Positions 40,863 to 50,955 of a stretch of DNA of 64,000 nt are shown piece by piece; the stretch's first letter is position 1, and every line of letters begins with the position of its first letter. A program made the position numbers and the translations under genes. This DNA comes from Celeribacter naphthalenivorans (GTDB lineage: Bacteria; Pseudomonadota; Alphaproteobacteria; Rhodobacterales; Rhodobacteraceae). The notes under the pieces were generated by a model, which was given only the letters and a program-made list of their open reading frames with translations, ran no database searches and had not been told where the DNA came from. The stretch covers positions 620,001 to 684,000 of the forward strand of contig NZ_JAIVLK010000001.1 in the NCBI RefSeq assembly GCF_020524585.1, given 5' to 3'.

Positions 40863-41336
40863 ATGGAAAAAGATCTCGATCGTTACGACCGGAAGATTCT
40901 CGACTGTCTGGCAACCGACGCCCGGATGTCTTTAACCGAGTTGAGCCAAAGGGTTGGCCTGTCCAAGAACCCGGTTGCGCTGCGGGTCAAGGCGCTGGAG
41001 CAGGCGGGGGTCATCGTCGGTTATCGCGCGATCCTGTCGACGCAGCGGCTGGGGCTGAGCCATGTGTCCTTTGTCGAGGTCAAGCTGGACGATACCCGCG
41101 ATGCGGCGCTCAGCAAATTCAACGCGGCGGTGAAAAACGTGCCGGAGATCGCCGAATGCCACATGATTGCGGGCAATTTCGATTATCTCCTAAAGGTGCG
41201 CACCGGCTCGATGGAAGCCTACCGCGAGGTCATGGGGCGCAAAATCTCCAGCCTGCCGCATGTGCAATCCACCTCAACCTTCGTGGCGATGGAAGCGGTG
41301 GTGGAGCAAACCAACCCACCGCTTCCAGAGGCGTGA
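40863..41336 (+). CDS. putR: Lrp/AsnC family regulator, probable putA activator PutR
   Basis: About 157 residues: an N-terminal helix-turn-helix (DLDRYDRKILDCLATDARMS, then LTELSQRVGLSKNPVALRVK) and the C-terminal ligand/oligomer domain (GLSHVSFVEVKLDD; IAECHMIAGNFDYLLKVRTG). ATG 40863 is chosen; a GTG at 40833 would add 10 residues with no family counterpart. Divergent transcription from putA is the arrangement known for PutR, the proline-responsive activator in alphaproteobacteria such as Rhodobacter capsulatus and Agrobacterium. Confidence 0.88.
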   Translation: MEKDLDRYDRKILDCLATDARMSLTELSQRVGLSKNPVALRVKALEQAGVIVGYRAILSTQRLGLSHVSFVEVKLDDTRDAALSKFNAAVKNVPEIAECHMIAGNFDYLLKVRTGSMEAYREVMGRKISSLPHVQSTSTFVAMEAVVEQTNPPLPEA

Positions 41337-41350
41337 CAGGGCGCTGAGGC

Positions 41351-42231
<881 letters not shown>

Positions 42232-42235
<4 letters not shown>

Positions 42236-43080
42236 TTTTGCACCTCCAGATCGCTGAGCACCAGAGCCAGCTCTTCGCGCCAGTTGGGACGCGGGATGCC
42301 GAACACGGCCTCGGTCGTGCGACAGTCGAGGCGGCTGTTGGCGGGACGTGCGGCGGGTGTCGGGTAGTCGCAGCTTGGGACGTCCTGCACCGCGATGTGT
42401 TTGCCGCTTTGGGCGAAAATTTCGCGGGCGAAGTCGGCCCAGCTCACGTCCGGCGTGCCGCTGAAATGATAGGTCCCGGCCACGCCCTCGTCCCGTTTCA
42501 ACCGCTCGGCGATGGCGACACAGGCATGCGCGATGGCGCGCGCAGAGGTCGGGCCGCCGATCTGATCGGAGACCACCGTCAGAGTGTCGCGGGTCTCGGC
42601 GAGGCGCAGCATGGTCTTGACGAAATTATTGTCGTGCGCCGAGAACACCCAGGAGGTGCGCAGGATCGCGAAAGCGCCGCCTGCCGCGCGCACACCGTTT
42701 TCGCCCGCAAGTTTGGTGCGGCCATAGGCCCCCAAAGGCTCGGTCGGATGCTCCGGCGCAAAACCGGTCTCGCCCGCGCCGTCGAACACGTAATCCGTCG
42801 AAATCTGCACGAAGGGAATGCCCAGCTCGGCACAGGCCTCGGCCATGGCGGTGGGGGCGGCGGCGTTGATCAGATGGGCGAGGGGCTCTTCTTCTTCGGC
42901 CTTGTCCACGGCGGTGTAGGCGGCGGCATTGATCACCGCATCGGGTTTGAGATCCCGAATTTTTTGCGCGCAGGACGCGGGGTCGCTGAGATCGGCCTCC
43001 TCACGGCTCAGGAATGTGGCCTTGGGCAGGAGCCGCGCAAGCTCTGTCGCCACCTGACCGGATTTTCCGAAAACAATCAT
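42232..43080 (-). CDS. rfbD: dTDP-4-dehydrorhamnose reductase RfbD (RmlD)
   Basis: A 282-residue reductase for the last step to dTDP-L-rhamnose. It has MIVFGKSGQVATELARLLP, INAAAYTAVDKAEEE, QISTDYVFDGAG, the catalytic YGRTKLAGE (YxxxK), and SWVFSAHDNNFVKTMLRLA, all RmlD hallmarks. It overlaps rfbA downstream and the frameshifted rfbB upstream by ATGA. It is intact. Confidence 0.93.
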
Positions 43081-44125
43081 GCCTTTACTCCCAAACGTTC
43101 ACCGACGCCGTGGCGATCTTGCAGCGCGCGCCACCACGCTTCGTTGTCGAGATACCAGTCTACCGTCTGTGTCAGCCCTTGCTCGACCGTCACGGATGGC
43201 CGCCAGCCAAGCTCGTCGCGGATACGGGTCGGATCGATCGCATAGCGCGCGTCATGGCCCGGACGATCCGTCACGAAAGTGATCTGATCGGCGTAGGACC
43301 CGGTGTCTTTCGGGCGCTTTTCATCGAGAATGGCACAGAGCGTTTGCACCAGCTCAAGATTGCTCCGCTCATTCTCGCCGCCGATGTTGTAGCTGCGCCC
43401 GATCGTGCCTTTTCCACCACGAGCAAAAGCGCGTCGGCGTGATCCTCGACATAGAGCCAGTCGCGAATATTGGACCCGTCGCCGTAGATCGGCAGCGGTT
43501 TTCCGGCCAAAGCGTTGAGGATGATCACCGGGATCAGTTTTTCGGGGAAATGATAGGGGCCGTAATTGTTCGAGCAATTGGTCAGCACGACGGGCAAGCC
43601 ATAGGTCTCATGCCAGGCGCGCACCAGATGATCCGAGCTGGCTTTCGACGCCGAATAGGGCGAGCGCGGATCATAGGGCGTGTCTTCGGTGAATTGCACG
43701 GATTTGTCTGCGGGCAGAGAGCCAAAGACCTCATCGGTGGAGATGTGGTGAAAGCGGAAATCCTTCGGCTTGCCCGCCTCAATCCAATATTTGCGCGCCG
43801 CTTCCAGCATGTTGAAGGTGCCGGTGATGTTGGTCTCGATGAAATCTCCCGGCCCGTCGATGGAGCGGTCGACATGGCTTTCGGCGGCCAGATGCATCAC
43901 CGCGTCGGGTTTGTGTTGGGCAAAGACCCTGTCCAGACCCTCACGGTCGCGAATATCGACCTGTTCAAAGGCGTAAAGTGGGCCCTCGGCGACAGAGGCC
44001 ACATTGTCGAGACAGGCCGCATAGGTCAACGCATCGACATTGATCACCTCATGTCCGCGTGAGATTGCCAATCGTACCACCGCAGAGCCAATGAACCCCG
44101 CGCCACCCGTTACCAATAGCTTCAT
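43077..44125 (-). pseudogene. rfbB: dTDP-glucose 4,6-dehydratase RfbB (RmlB), single-base frameshift
   Basis: The first about 238 codons from ATG 44125 read as clean Rml[89 protein letters not shown]. At about 43408 the frame breaks and reads nonsense to a stop at 43271. In the next frame [20 protein letters not shown] and the rest of RmlB continue without error to 43077. Adding one G to AAGGCACG (minus strand), giving AAGGGCACG, restores a 349-residue protein of normal length. So this is either a recent one-base deletion or a sequencing error in a short G run. Everything else is well preserved. Confidence 0.88.
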
Positions 44126-44475
44126 GTCTTGTCCTTCGTGAACGGCGTCTCAAAGGCCGCAAACTCTTGTGCTTTTTCGTCTTTTTCCGAGATCACCGGT
44201 GTGATCCCGTCCAGCGGCCAGTCGATGTCGCAGCTGTCCCATTTCACCGCGCCGTCGCACTCGGGCGCATAGTGATCGGTGCATTTGTAGATGATCTCAC
44301 TGTCGGGCTCCAAGGTCATGAACCCATGCAGGAACCCGGCCGGAATCCAGAGCTGCACGCCGTTCTCAAACGACAGTTCCTCGCCATACCAATGCCCGTA
44401 GGTCTCAGAGTCCTTGCGCGCGTCCACCGCCACGTCGAAAATCCGACCCCGGCCACAGCGCACGAGCTTGCCCTG
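44122..44475 (-). pseudogene. rfbC: dTDP-4-dehydrorhamnose 3,5-epimerase RfbC (RmlC), 5' truncated
   Basis: The frame carries the C-terminal about 115 residues of RmlC: AQGKLVRCGRGRIFDVAVDA, YGHWYGEELS, LWIPAGFLHGFMTLEPDSE, KCTDHYAPECDGAVKWD and DIDWPL. Full-length RmlC is about 185 residues; the missing N-terminal about 70 include the part with the first active-site His and the R-G-L-H-Y strand. Upstream of AQGKLV the sequence instead matches an nnrU-like gene on the other strand, and an in-frame stop lies at 44515-44517. A GTG at 44463 could start a 113-residue fragment, but it would lack half of the jelly roll. Overlaps rfbB by ATGA. Confidence 0.8.
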
Positions 44476-44708
44476 CGCATGCTGCGGGTTTTGCTGTGCT
44501 GGGAGGCAAGATGATCACAGGGCGCAAGCGGCGCGTGATGGGGGCCAAATACGACCGGCTCTGGGCCGAGACCCGCGCCCTGCCGATCTCGCGGCTGCTC
44601 TGGCCGCTGTCCTCGAAGGTGATCCTGCGTCTTTTGGCGGGGCTTTTGCTCTATGGCGGTTTGATCATGGCCCATGGGCCGGTGATCGGCGTCAGCCCGC
44701 TGTTTTGA
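44469..44708 (+). pseudogene. NnrU-like membrane protein, 3' remnant
   Basis: The frame gives, from about 44472, PAHAAGFAVLGGKMITGRKR and onwards RVMGAKYDRLWAETRALPIS, a hydrophobic helix and the ending HGPVIGVSPLF. By memory of the family, this resembles the last about 75 residues of NnrU-type proteins (denitrification-associated polytopic membrane proteins), which end in a helix plus (I/F)GVSPL. The remaining about 130 N-terminal residues are absent, because the frame runs at once into the antisense of rfbC. An ATG at 44511 with GGGAGG before it could still yield a 65-residue peptide. The family call is moderately sure; the truncation is clear if it holds. Confidence 0.55.
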
Positions 44709-45005
44709 GGCGAAGACCCGCCTGATATTTGAAAGCGCCTGCATAAAACATTCATACTCTGCGCCTAGGAAGGGGGAGAGAAAGACGATGCGGCGGGTTT
44801 TGGCCGGGATCAATGCACATTTGCTGCTGGAACAGGCGATGTCAGGGGGCAGATGTCTTCAAATGTTCGATTAGGATGCAAATGCCGCACCGCAGCCAGA
44901 AAATGAAGAGGGCCACCTTGCCATAGCGAAACTTTAGGTCTTAGCTGGTGAGGAAACAGTGTCTTACGAGTGTTCTCCCCCTCTCTTTTAGTCATAAGGT
45001 GATCC
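44709..45005. other. Intergenic region upstream of glgP
   Basis: A 297-bp region that probably holds the glycogen operon promoter. TTGAAA (44729-44734) and CATACT (44753-44758), 18 bases apart, make a fair sigma-70 promoter. A 28-codon open frame with a good ribosome site follows. The last 130 bases show no further feature that I can support. Confidence 0.45.
44788..44874 (+). CDS. Possible 28-residue leader peptide upstream of glgP
   Basis: ATG 44788 is preceded by GGAAGGGGGAGAG and followed by 27 sense codons (MRRVLAGINAHLLLEQAMSG, then GRCLQMFD) and TAG. It sits about 25 bases after the predicted transcription start of the glgP promoter. It has no run of one amino acid and no recognised family, so translation and role are uncertain. 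It could be a leader or a chance frame. Confidence 0.25.
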   Translation: MRRVLAGINAHLLLEQAMSGGRCLQMFD

Positions 45006-47393
45006 ATGGTGCGAACTGCCCAGACCCCGAATTTCCGCGACGCTCTTCTTCAGCATCTCACCTATACGATGGGCAAGGACCCGGAACACGCGCAGTTCTT
45101 CGATTGGCGGATGGCCTTGAGCCATGCGATCCGGGATCGGATTGTTGACACTTGGGTCGCCTCGACGCGCAAGACCTATGAGCAAGACGGCAAGCGGGTC
45201 TATTACCTCTCGATGGAATTCCTGATTGGGCGGCTTTTGGAAGACGGGATTTTCAACCTCGATATGGTCGAGGAGGTGAAAGAGGCGCTTGAGAGCTTTG
45301 GCATGGACATGCGCACCATTCTGGATGACGAACCGGATGCGGCGCTTGGGAATGGTGGGCTTGGGAGGCTTGCGGCCTGTTTCCTCGACAGCCTCTCGAC
45401 ACTGGGCTGTCCGGCCTATGGCTATGGCATCCGCTACGAGAACGGGCTGTTCAAACAGAGCTTTGTCGAGGGCCGTCAGGTCGAAAGCCCGGAGACGTGG
45501 CTCCAGGAGCCGCACCCGTGGGAATTCGAGCGCCCGGAAGTGCGCATCAACATCGGGTTCGGTGGCGATGTCGCCTATGAGAATGGCAAGCCGATCTGGC
45601 GCCCCTCCGAAATGATTCAGGCCGAAGCCTTTGACACCCCCATCGTCGGCTGGCAGGGACGCTGGGCCAACACGCTCAGGCTCTGGTCGGGCCGCGCGGT
45701 CGATCCCTTTGATCTGGACCTGTTCAACTCCGGCGATTTTGCCGCCGCTTCCGAACACGAAGCGCTGGCGCGGACCATCTCGCGCGTGCTTTACCCGGAG
45801 GACAGCAACGAGGCCGGGAAAGAACTGCGTCTCAAGCAGGAATATTTCTTCTCCGCCGCCTCGATCCGCGACATCCTACGTCGTTTTGACAGCCATCATA
45901 ACGATTTGAAACTGCTGCCGAAAAAGATCGCGATCCAGCTCAACGACACGCATCCGGCGATTGCCGGGCCTGAGCTGTTGCGCATCCTGCATGACGAACG
46001 GGGTCTGTCCTTTGAGGAGGCGCTTGAGATCGTCCACGGCTGTATCAACTACACCAACCACACGCTTTTGCCTGAGGCTTTGGAGCGGTGGGACGAGCGC
46101 CTGTTCGGGCGTCTTCTGCCGCGTCACATCGACATCATCAACCGCATCGACGACGCCCATTACCGCGCCAATCCGCACCGAACGCTGTCGTCGCGCTCCG
46201 ACGGTCAGGTCAAGATGGGCGAGCTGTCCTTCATCATGGCCAATAAGGTGAACGGCGTTTCCGCGCTGCACTCCGATCTGATGAAAAAGACGGTGTTCAA
46301 GGAACTCAACGCGCTGCACCCGGAGCGGATCGTCAATCAGACCAACGGCGTGACCCCGCGCCGCTGGCTGCATTCCTGTAATCCCGGTCTCTCGGGGCTG
46401 ATCACGGAGACCATCGGCAGAGAATGGATTGCGGATCTTGAGCAGTTGAAAAAGCTTGAACCGTCCATCGAGGACACGGGCTGGCTCGACCGGTTCATGG
46501 GCGTGAAATCCGCCAATAAAGCCGCGCTCTGCGACTATGTGGCCGAGGCGCACGGCCTCAAACTCAATCCCGAGGCCATGTTCGATATCCAGATCAAGCG
46601 GATGCACGAATACAAACGCCAGCACCTCAATATCCTTGAGACCATCGCCCATTGGCAGGAAATCAAGGACAACCCGAACGCCGATTGGGCACCGCGGGTC
46701 AAGATTTTCGCGGGCAAGGCGGCGCAGGGGTATCACTTTGCGAAAGACATCATCCGGCTGATCAACGACGTTGCCAAACTGGTCAATGCCGATGCCGCGA
46801 CGCGCGATGTCTTGCAGGTGGTGTTCCTGCCGAACTACAACGTGACGCTGGCCGAACGTCTGGTGCCTGCCGCCGATCTGTCGGAACAAATCTCGACGGC
46901 GGGCAAGGAGGCTTCCGGCACCGGCAATATGAAATTTGCCCTCAATGGCGCGCCCACCATCGGCACGCTCGATGGCGCCAATGTGGAAATTCGCGACCAT
47001 GTCGGCGAGGAGAATTTCTTTCTCTTCGGCATGTTGGCCGATGAGGTGATGCAGCGTCGGATGATCCACGATCACGCGCAACAGGCGATCCATGCCGACC
47101 CGCGTCTGGGCCGCGCTTTGCAGGCGCTCAGAGATGGCACCTTCAGCCCCGAGGACCCGGGCCGCTACACCCATATCGCCGACAATCTGACCTGGTCGGA
47201 TTACTTCCTCGTCTGCTCCGATTTCACCGACTATTGGCGCGCCCAACGCGAGGTGGACAAAGCCTATCTGAACCCCAAATCCTGGGCTAAAATGGCGGCG
47301 CTGAACACCGCGCGCTCGGGCTGGTTCTCCTCTGATCGCACAATCCGCGGTTACATGTGCGATATTTGGGGAGCTGAAAGTCTTCTTACGTAA
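45006..47393 (+). CDS. glgP: Glycogen phosphorylase GlgP
   Basis: A 795-residue alpha-glucan phosphorylase that releases glucose-1-phosphate from glycogen ends. It has YYLSMEFLIGRLLEDGIFN, LGNGGLGRLAACFLDSLSTL, PKKIAIQLNDTHPAIAGPEL and IKRMHEYKRQHLN, and the PLP-binding Lys643 in GTGNMKFALNGAPTIGTLDG. The length is normal. Some of the N-terminal allosteric segments of eukaryotic enzymes are absent. ATG 45006 is preceded by AAGGTGATCC. It is the first gene of a seven-gene glycogen operon; placing phosphorylase in front of the synthesis genes implies joint turnover. Confidence 0.96.
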   Translation: MVRTAQTPNFRDALLQHLTYTMGKDPEHAQFFDWRMALSHAIRDRIVDTWVASTRKTYEQDGKRVYYLSMEFLIGRLLEDGIFNLDMVEEVKEALESFGMDMRTILDDEPDAALGNGGLGRLAACFLDSLSTLGCPAYGYGIRYENGLFKQSFVEGRQVESPETWLQEPHPWEFERPEVRINIGFGGDVAYENGKPIWRPSEMIQAEAFDTPIVGWQGRWANTLRLWSGRAVDPFDLDLFNSGDFAAASEHEALARTISRVLYPEDSNEAGKELRLKQEYFFSAASIRDILRRFDSHHNDLKLLPKKIAIQLNDTHPAIAGPELLRILHDERGLSFEEALEIVHGCINYTNHTLLPEALERWDERLFGRLLPRHIDIINRIDDAHYRANPHRTLSSRSDGQVKMGELSFIMANKVNGVSALHSDLMKKTVFKELNALHPERIVNQTNGVTPRRWLHSCNPGLSGLITETIGREWIADLEQLKKLEPSIEDTGWLDRFMGVKSANKAALCDYVAEAHGLKLNPEAMFDIQIKRMHEYKRQHLNILETIAHWQEIKDNPNADWAPRVKIFAGKAAQGYHFAKDIIRLINDVAKLVNADAATRDVLQVVFLPNYNVTLAERLVPAADLSEQISTAGKEASGTGNMKFALNGAPTIGTLDGANVEIRDHVGEENFFLFGMLADEVMQRRMIHDHAQQAIHADPRLGRALQALRDGTFSPEDPGRYTHIADNLTWSDYFLVCSDFTDYWRAQREVDKAYLNPKSWAKMAALNTARSGWFSSDRTIRGYMCDIWGAESLLT

Positions 47394-47397
47394 AATC

Positions 47398-47426
47398 AAA
47401 GGATTGTGCGGGGGTCCGAATCCTTT
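47398..47426 (+). other. Intercistronic hairpin glgP-glgB
   Basis: AAAGGATT (47398-47405) and AATCCTTT (47419-47426) form a perfect 8-bp stem with a 13-base loop five bases after the glgP stop. It could lower readthrough or mark an mRNA end. No T-run of note. Confidence 0.45.
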
Positions 47427-47454
47427 AATCTTGCCGTGAACAAAGGAATTTCGC

Positions 47455-49665
47455 ATGGCTCCGGCACAAGATCACGACTTTGCAGACGCGAAGATTTTGT
47501 CTCAGATGTGTGAAGGTCGTTTCGACGATCCCTTCGCCATTTTGGGGCCGCACAAAAAGGGTCGGGTGCGGTTTGTGACCGCCTTCGATCCGGGCGCCGA
47601 AGAGATCACCGCGCTCTCAGACGGCAAACGCTATCCGCTGGCGCCGGTGACCGGCTACGCGGGGCTGTTTCACGGCAAAGTCTCTGGCACCAAACCCTAC
47701 CTGCTCGAAGGGCGGCATGGCTCCGTGATCTGGACCATCGAGGACGCCTATCGCTTTGGTCCGGTTCTGGGCGAGATCGACGAATACCTGCTCGGCGAGG
47801 GCACGCATCACCACATCTGGAAAGCGCTTGGCGCCCATGTGATGGACCATGAGGGCGCGGAAGGCACGCATTTCGCGGTTTGGGCGCCCAACGCGCGACG
47901 CGTCTCTTTGGTGGGCGATTTTAACGCCTGGGACGGGCGTCGTCACGTCATGCGCCGTCGCGGCGCCACGGGGGTGTGGGAGATTTTCATGCCCGGCGTC
48001 GGCGAGGGCACGTCTTATAAATACGAGGTGATCGGCGCTTACGGCGAAGTACATCTCAAGGCCGACCCCGTCGGTTTCGGCAGCCAGCACCCGCCGGAAA
48101 CGGCCTCCGTGGTGCGCGACATCAAGGGCTACGGCTGGTCCGACGCGGCGTGGTTGGAAACCCGCCAGTCCGTCCAGAGCCGCGACAAGCCGATCTCGAT
48201 CTACGAGGTGCAGCTTGGCTCGTGGAAGCACAAGGAAAACGCTTACGGCGGCGCGCGCCCGATCTCTTATAAAGAGGCGGCGGTCGAGCTGGTGGGCTAC
48301 GCCAAAGACATGGGGTTCACCCATATCGAGCTGATGCCGATCTCGGAATATCCGTTCGATGGCTCCTGGGGCTATCAACCCGTGGGGCTTTTTGCGCCCA
48401 CCGTGCGCTTCGGTCCGCCGCATGAGTTCCGCGATCTGGTGAACGCGGCGCATGAGGCGGGGCTTGGCATCCTGATCGACTGGGTGCCGGGGCATTTCCC
48501 GACGGACAGCCATGGATTGGGGCAATTCGACGGCACGGCATTGTACGAACATGCCGACCCGCGCGAGGGGTTCCATCAGGATTGGAACACGCTGATCTAC
48601 AATTACGGCCGTTTGGAAGTGGCCAATTTCCTGACCTCCAACGCGCTTTATTGGTTCGAGGAATATCACATCGACGGGCTGCGCGTGGATGCGGTCGCCT
48701 CGATGATCTACCGCGATTATTCGCGCAAGGAGGGCCAGTGGATTCCGAACGCCCAGGGCGGGCGCGAGAATCTCGAAGCCATCTCCATGCTGCAAACCAT
48801 GAACACACTGACCTATGGCGAGGTGCCGGGGATCATGACCGTGGCGGAGGAAAGCACGGCCTATGCCGGCGTGTCTGCGCCGGTGGAGACGGGCGGGCTT
48901 GGCTTTGGCTACAAATGGAACATGGGCTGGATGAACGACACGCTGGACTACATGTCCCGCGAGCCGGTGCATCGCAAATATCACCACCACCAGATGACCT
49001 TTGGCCTGCATTACGCGTTTTCCGAGAATTTCATCCTACCGATCAGCCACGACGAAGTGGTCCACGGCAAGAAATCCATGCTCTCGAAAATGCCGGGGGA
49101 TGAGTGGGAGAAATTCGCCAACCTGCGCGCCTATTACGGCTTTATGTGGGCGCATCCGGGCAAGAAGCTTTTGTTCATGGGGCAGGAATTCGCCCAATGG
49201 CAGGAGTGGAACCACGAGGCGGAGATCGATTGGGCCTGTTTGGGCTATCATATGCATGAGGGCGTCCAAAGCCTCGTGCGCGATTTGAACCATCTTTATC
49301 AGGGCACGCCCGCGCTTTATGCGAAAGACTGCGAAGGCGAGGGGTTCCAGTGGATTGAGGCCAACGATGCCGAGGCCTCGATCTATGCCTGGGTCCGGCG
49401 CGGCACTCCGGGCGATCCGGAGGTCGTCGTGGTCTGCAACTTCACGCCGGTGGAGCGGATGGCCTATAAACTCGGCTTCCCCTCGGAAGGCCGCTGGCAG
49501 GAGGCGCTCAACACCGATGCGCAAAGCTACGGCGGCGGCGGGCGCGGCAATATGGGCGGTGTCACCGCCACGCGTGAGGATCAGGACTGGCAGGGCCAAC
49601 CTGCCGCGGCCACGATTTGCGTGCCGCCGCTCTCGACATTGATTTTTATTAAGGATGGGGCGTGA
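47455..49665 (+). CDS. glgB: 1,4-alpha-glucan branching enzyme GlgB
   Basis: A 736-residue GH13 enzyme that forms alpha-1,6 branches. The N-terminal CBM48 region (FAVWAPNARRVSLVGDFNAW) precedes the catalytic barrel with SWGYQPVGLFAPT, the nucleophile Asp412 in DGLRVDAVAS, the acid/base Glu465 in TVAEESTAY and the transition-state Asp in PISHDEVVHGK. Length and motif order match two-domain-N GlgB (type 1). It lies 61 bases after glgP and 30 bases before glgC. Confidence 0.96.
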   Translation: MAPAQDHDFADAKILSQMCEGRFDDPFAILGPHKKGRVRFVTAFDPGAEEITALSDGKRYPLAPVTGYAGLFHGKVSGTKPYLLEGRHGSVIWTIEDAYRFGPVLGEIDEYLLGEGTHHHIWKALGAHVMDHEGAEGTHFAVWAPNARRVSLVGDFNAWDGRRHVMRRRGATGVWEIFMPGVGEGTSYKYEVIGAYGEVHLKADPVGFGSQHPPETASVVRDIKGYGWSDAAWLETRQSVQSRDKPISIYEVQLGSWKHKENAYGGARPISYKEAAVELVGYAKDMGFTHIELMPISEYPFDGSWGYQPVGLFAPTVRFGPPHEFRDLVNAAHEAGLGILIDWVPGHFPTDSHGLGQFDGTALYEHADPREGFHQDWNTLIYNYGRLEVANFLTSNALYWFEEYHIDGLRVDAVASMIYRDYSRKEGQWIPNAQGGRENLEAISMLQTMNTLTYGEVPGIMTVAEESTAYAGVSAPVETGGLGFGYKWNMGWMNDTLDYMSREPVHRKYHHHQMTFGLHYAFSENFILPISHDEVVHGKKSMLSKMPGDEWEKFANLRAYYGFMWAHPGKKLLFMGQEFAQWQEWNHEAEIDWACLGYHMHEGVQSLVRDLNHLYQGTPALYAKDCEGEGFQWIEANDAEASIYAWVRRGTPGDPEVVVVCNFTPVERMAYKLGFPSEGRWQEALNTDAQSYGGGGRGNMGGVTATREDQDWQGQPAAATICVPPLSTLIFIKDGA

Positions 49666-49695
49666 CCCGTCAGGGGCACGTGAGAGGAGAAACAG

Positions 49696-50955
49696 ATGCC
49701 ACATACGCGCAACAGGCTCTCTGGTCGCACCGTCGCCTTCGTGCTCGCGGGCGGACGCGGCTCGCGGCTCAAGGAGTTGACCAACGAGCGGGTGAAGCCC
49801 GCCGTCTATTTTGGCGGCAAGAACCGGATCGTCGATTTCGCGCTCTCGAACGCGCTGAATTCCGGCATTCGCAAGATGGCGATCGCGACGCAATACAAGG
49901 CGCATTCGCTCATTCGCCACATTCAACGCGGCTGGACGTTCTTTCGCGCCGAACGCAACGAATTCTTGGATATTCTGCCCGCGTCCCAGCGCTATGAGGA
50001 AAGCACATGGTATCGCGGCACGGCGGATGCGGTGGCGCAAAACATCGACATCATCGACAGTTACGACGTGGATTACATCCTGATCCTTGCGGGCGACCAC
50101 ATCTATAAAATGGATTATGAAGTGATGATCCGCCAGCATGTGGACACCGGCGCCGATGTCACCGTCGGCTGCCTCACCGTGGATCGCAAAGAGGCCTCGG
50201 CCTTTGGCGTCATGGGCGTCGATGACAAGGACCGCATCACGTCATTCTTGGAAAAACCCGCCGATCCGCCCGGCATTCCGGGCGATGAGACCAAATCTTT
50301 GGCCTCGATGGGCATCTATGTTTTCAACTGGAAATTCCTGCGCGAACGCCTGCTGAAAGATATGGAAGACCCGCATTCGAGCCATGATTTCGGCAACGAT
50401 CTGATCCCCGAGCTGGTCTCGAAAGGCAAGGCGCAGGCGCATCGTTTCACCGACAGCTGCGTGCGCCACCCGGATGCGCCGGCCTATTGGCGCGATGTCG
50501 GCACGATTGACGCCTATTGGAAGGCCAATATCGACCTGACCGATTTTACGCCGGAACTGGATCTCTGGGACCGCGACTGGCCGATCTGGACCTATTCGGA
50601 GAACACGCCGCCTGCGAAATTCATCCACGACCGCCCCGACCGGCGCGGTTCTGCGGTGAGTTCCATGGTCTCCGGCGGGTGCATCATCTCGGGGACGGAA
50701 ATCCGCGAAAGCCTGTTGTTCACCCATGTGATGACCAATTCCTATTCCTCTCTGGAACGCGCCGTTGTCTTGCCAAAGGCCTATATTTCAAGGCATTGCC
50801 GGTTGAAAAACGTGGTCATTGATCGCGGGGTGCATGTGCCCGAAGGCCTCGTCGTGGGCGAGGACCCGGAGGTCGATGCCAAGTGGTTCCGCGTCTCGCC
50901 CGGTGGCGTGACACTGATCACCCAAGAGATGATCGACGCGAGGGCCAGAGGATAA
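49696..50955 (+). CDS. glgC: Glucose-1-phosphate adenylyltransferase GlgC
   Basis: A 419-residue ADP-glucose pyrophosphorylase, the committed and allosterically controlled step of glycogen synthesis. It has the nucleotide loop [20 protein letters not shown], the activator-site [15 protein letters not shown], the substrate site [28 protein letters not shown] and FLEKP, and the C-terminal left-handed beta helix ([26 protein letters not shown]). Alphaproteobacterial enzymes of this type are activated by fructose-6-phosphate and pyruvate (known of the family). The stop overlaps the glgA start. GAGAGGAGA precedes the ATG. Confidence 0.96.
   Translation: MPHTRNRLSGRTVAFVLAGGRGSRLKELTNERVKPAVYFGGKNRIVDFALSNALNSGIRKMAIATQYKAHSLIRHIQRGWTFFRAERNEFLDILPASQRYEESTWYRGTADAVAQNIDIIDSYDVDYILILAGDHIYKMDYEVMIRQHVDTGADVTVGCLTVDRKEASAFGVMGVDDKDRITSFLEKPADPPGIPGDETKSLASMGIYVFNWKFLRERLLKDMEDPHSSHDFGNDLIPELVSKGKAQAHRFTDSCVRHPDAPAYWRDVGTIDAYWKANIDLTDFTPELDLWDRDWPIWTYSENTPPAKFIHDRPDRRGSAVSSMVSGGCIISGTEIRESLLFTHVMTNSYSSLERAVVLPKAYISRHCRLKNVVIDRGVHVPEGLVVGEDPEVDAKWFRVSPGGVTLITQEMIDARARG

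Noticed and set aside
43564-43579. Palindrome AATTGTTCGAGCAATT resembling the locus motif
   Set aside because: It lies inside rfbB, encodes conserved residues (the NCSNNYGPY segment) and matches the GAATTGTYCAA motif only in part, so it is explained by coding.
44167-44514. Plus-strand frame ending ...LLCWEAR whose stop overlaps ATG 44511
   Set aside because: The ATGA overlap looks like gene coupling, but nearly all of the frame is antisense to the rfbC remnant. The NnrU-like reading frame fits the right-hand part better.
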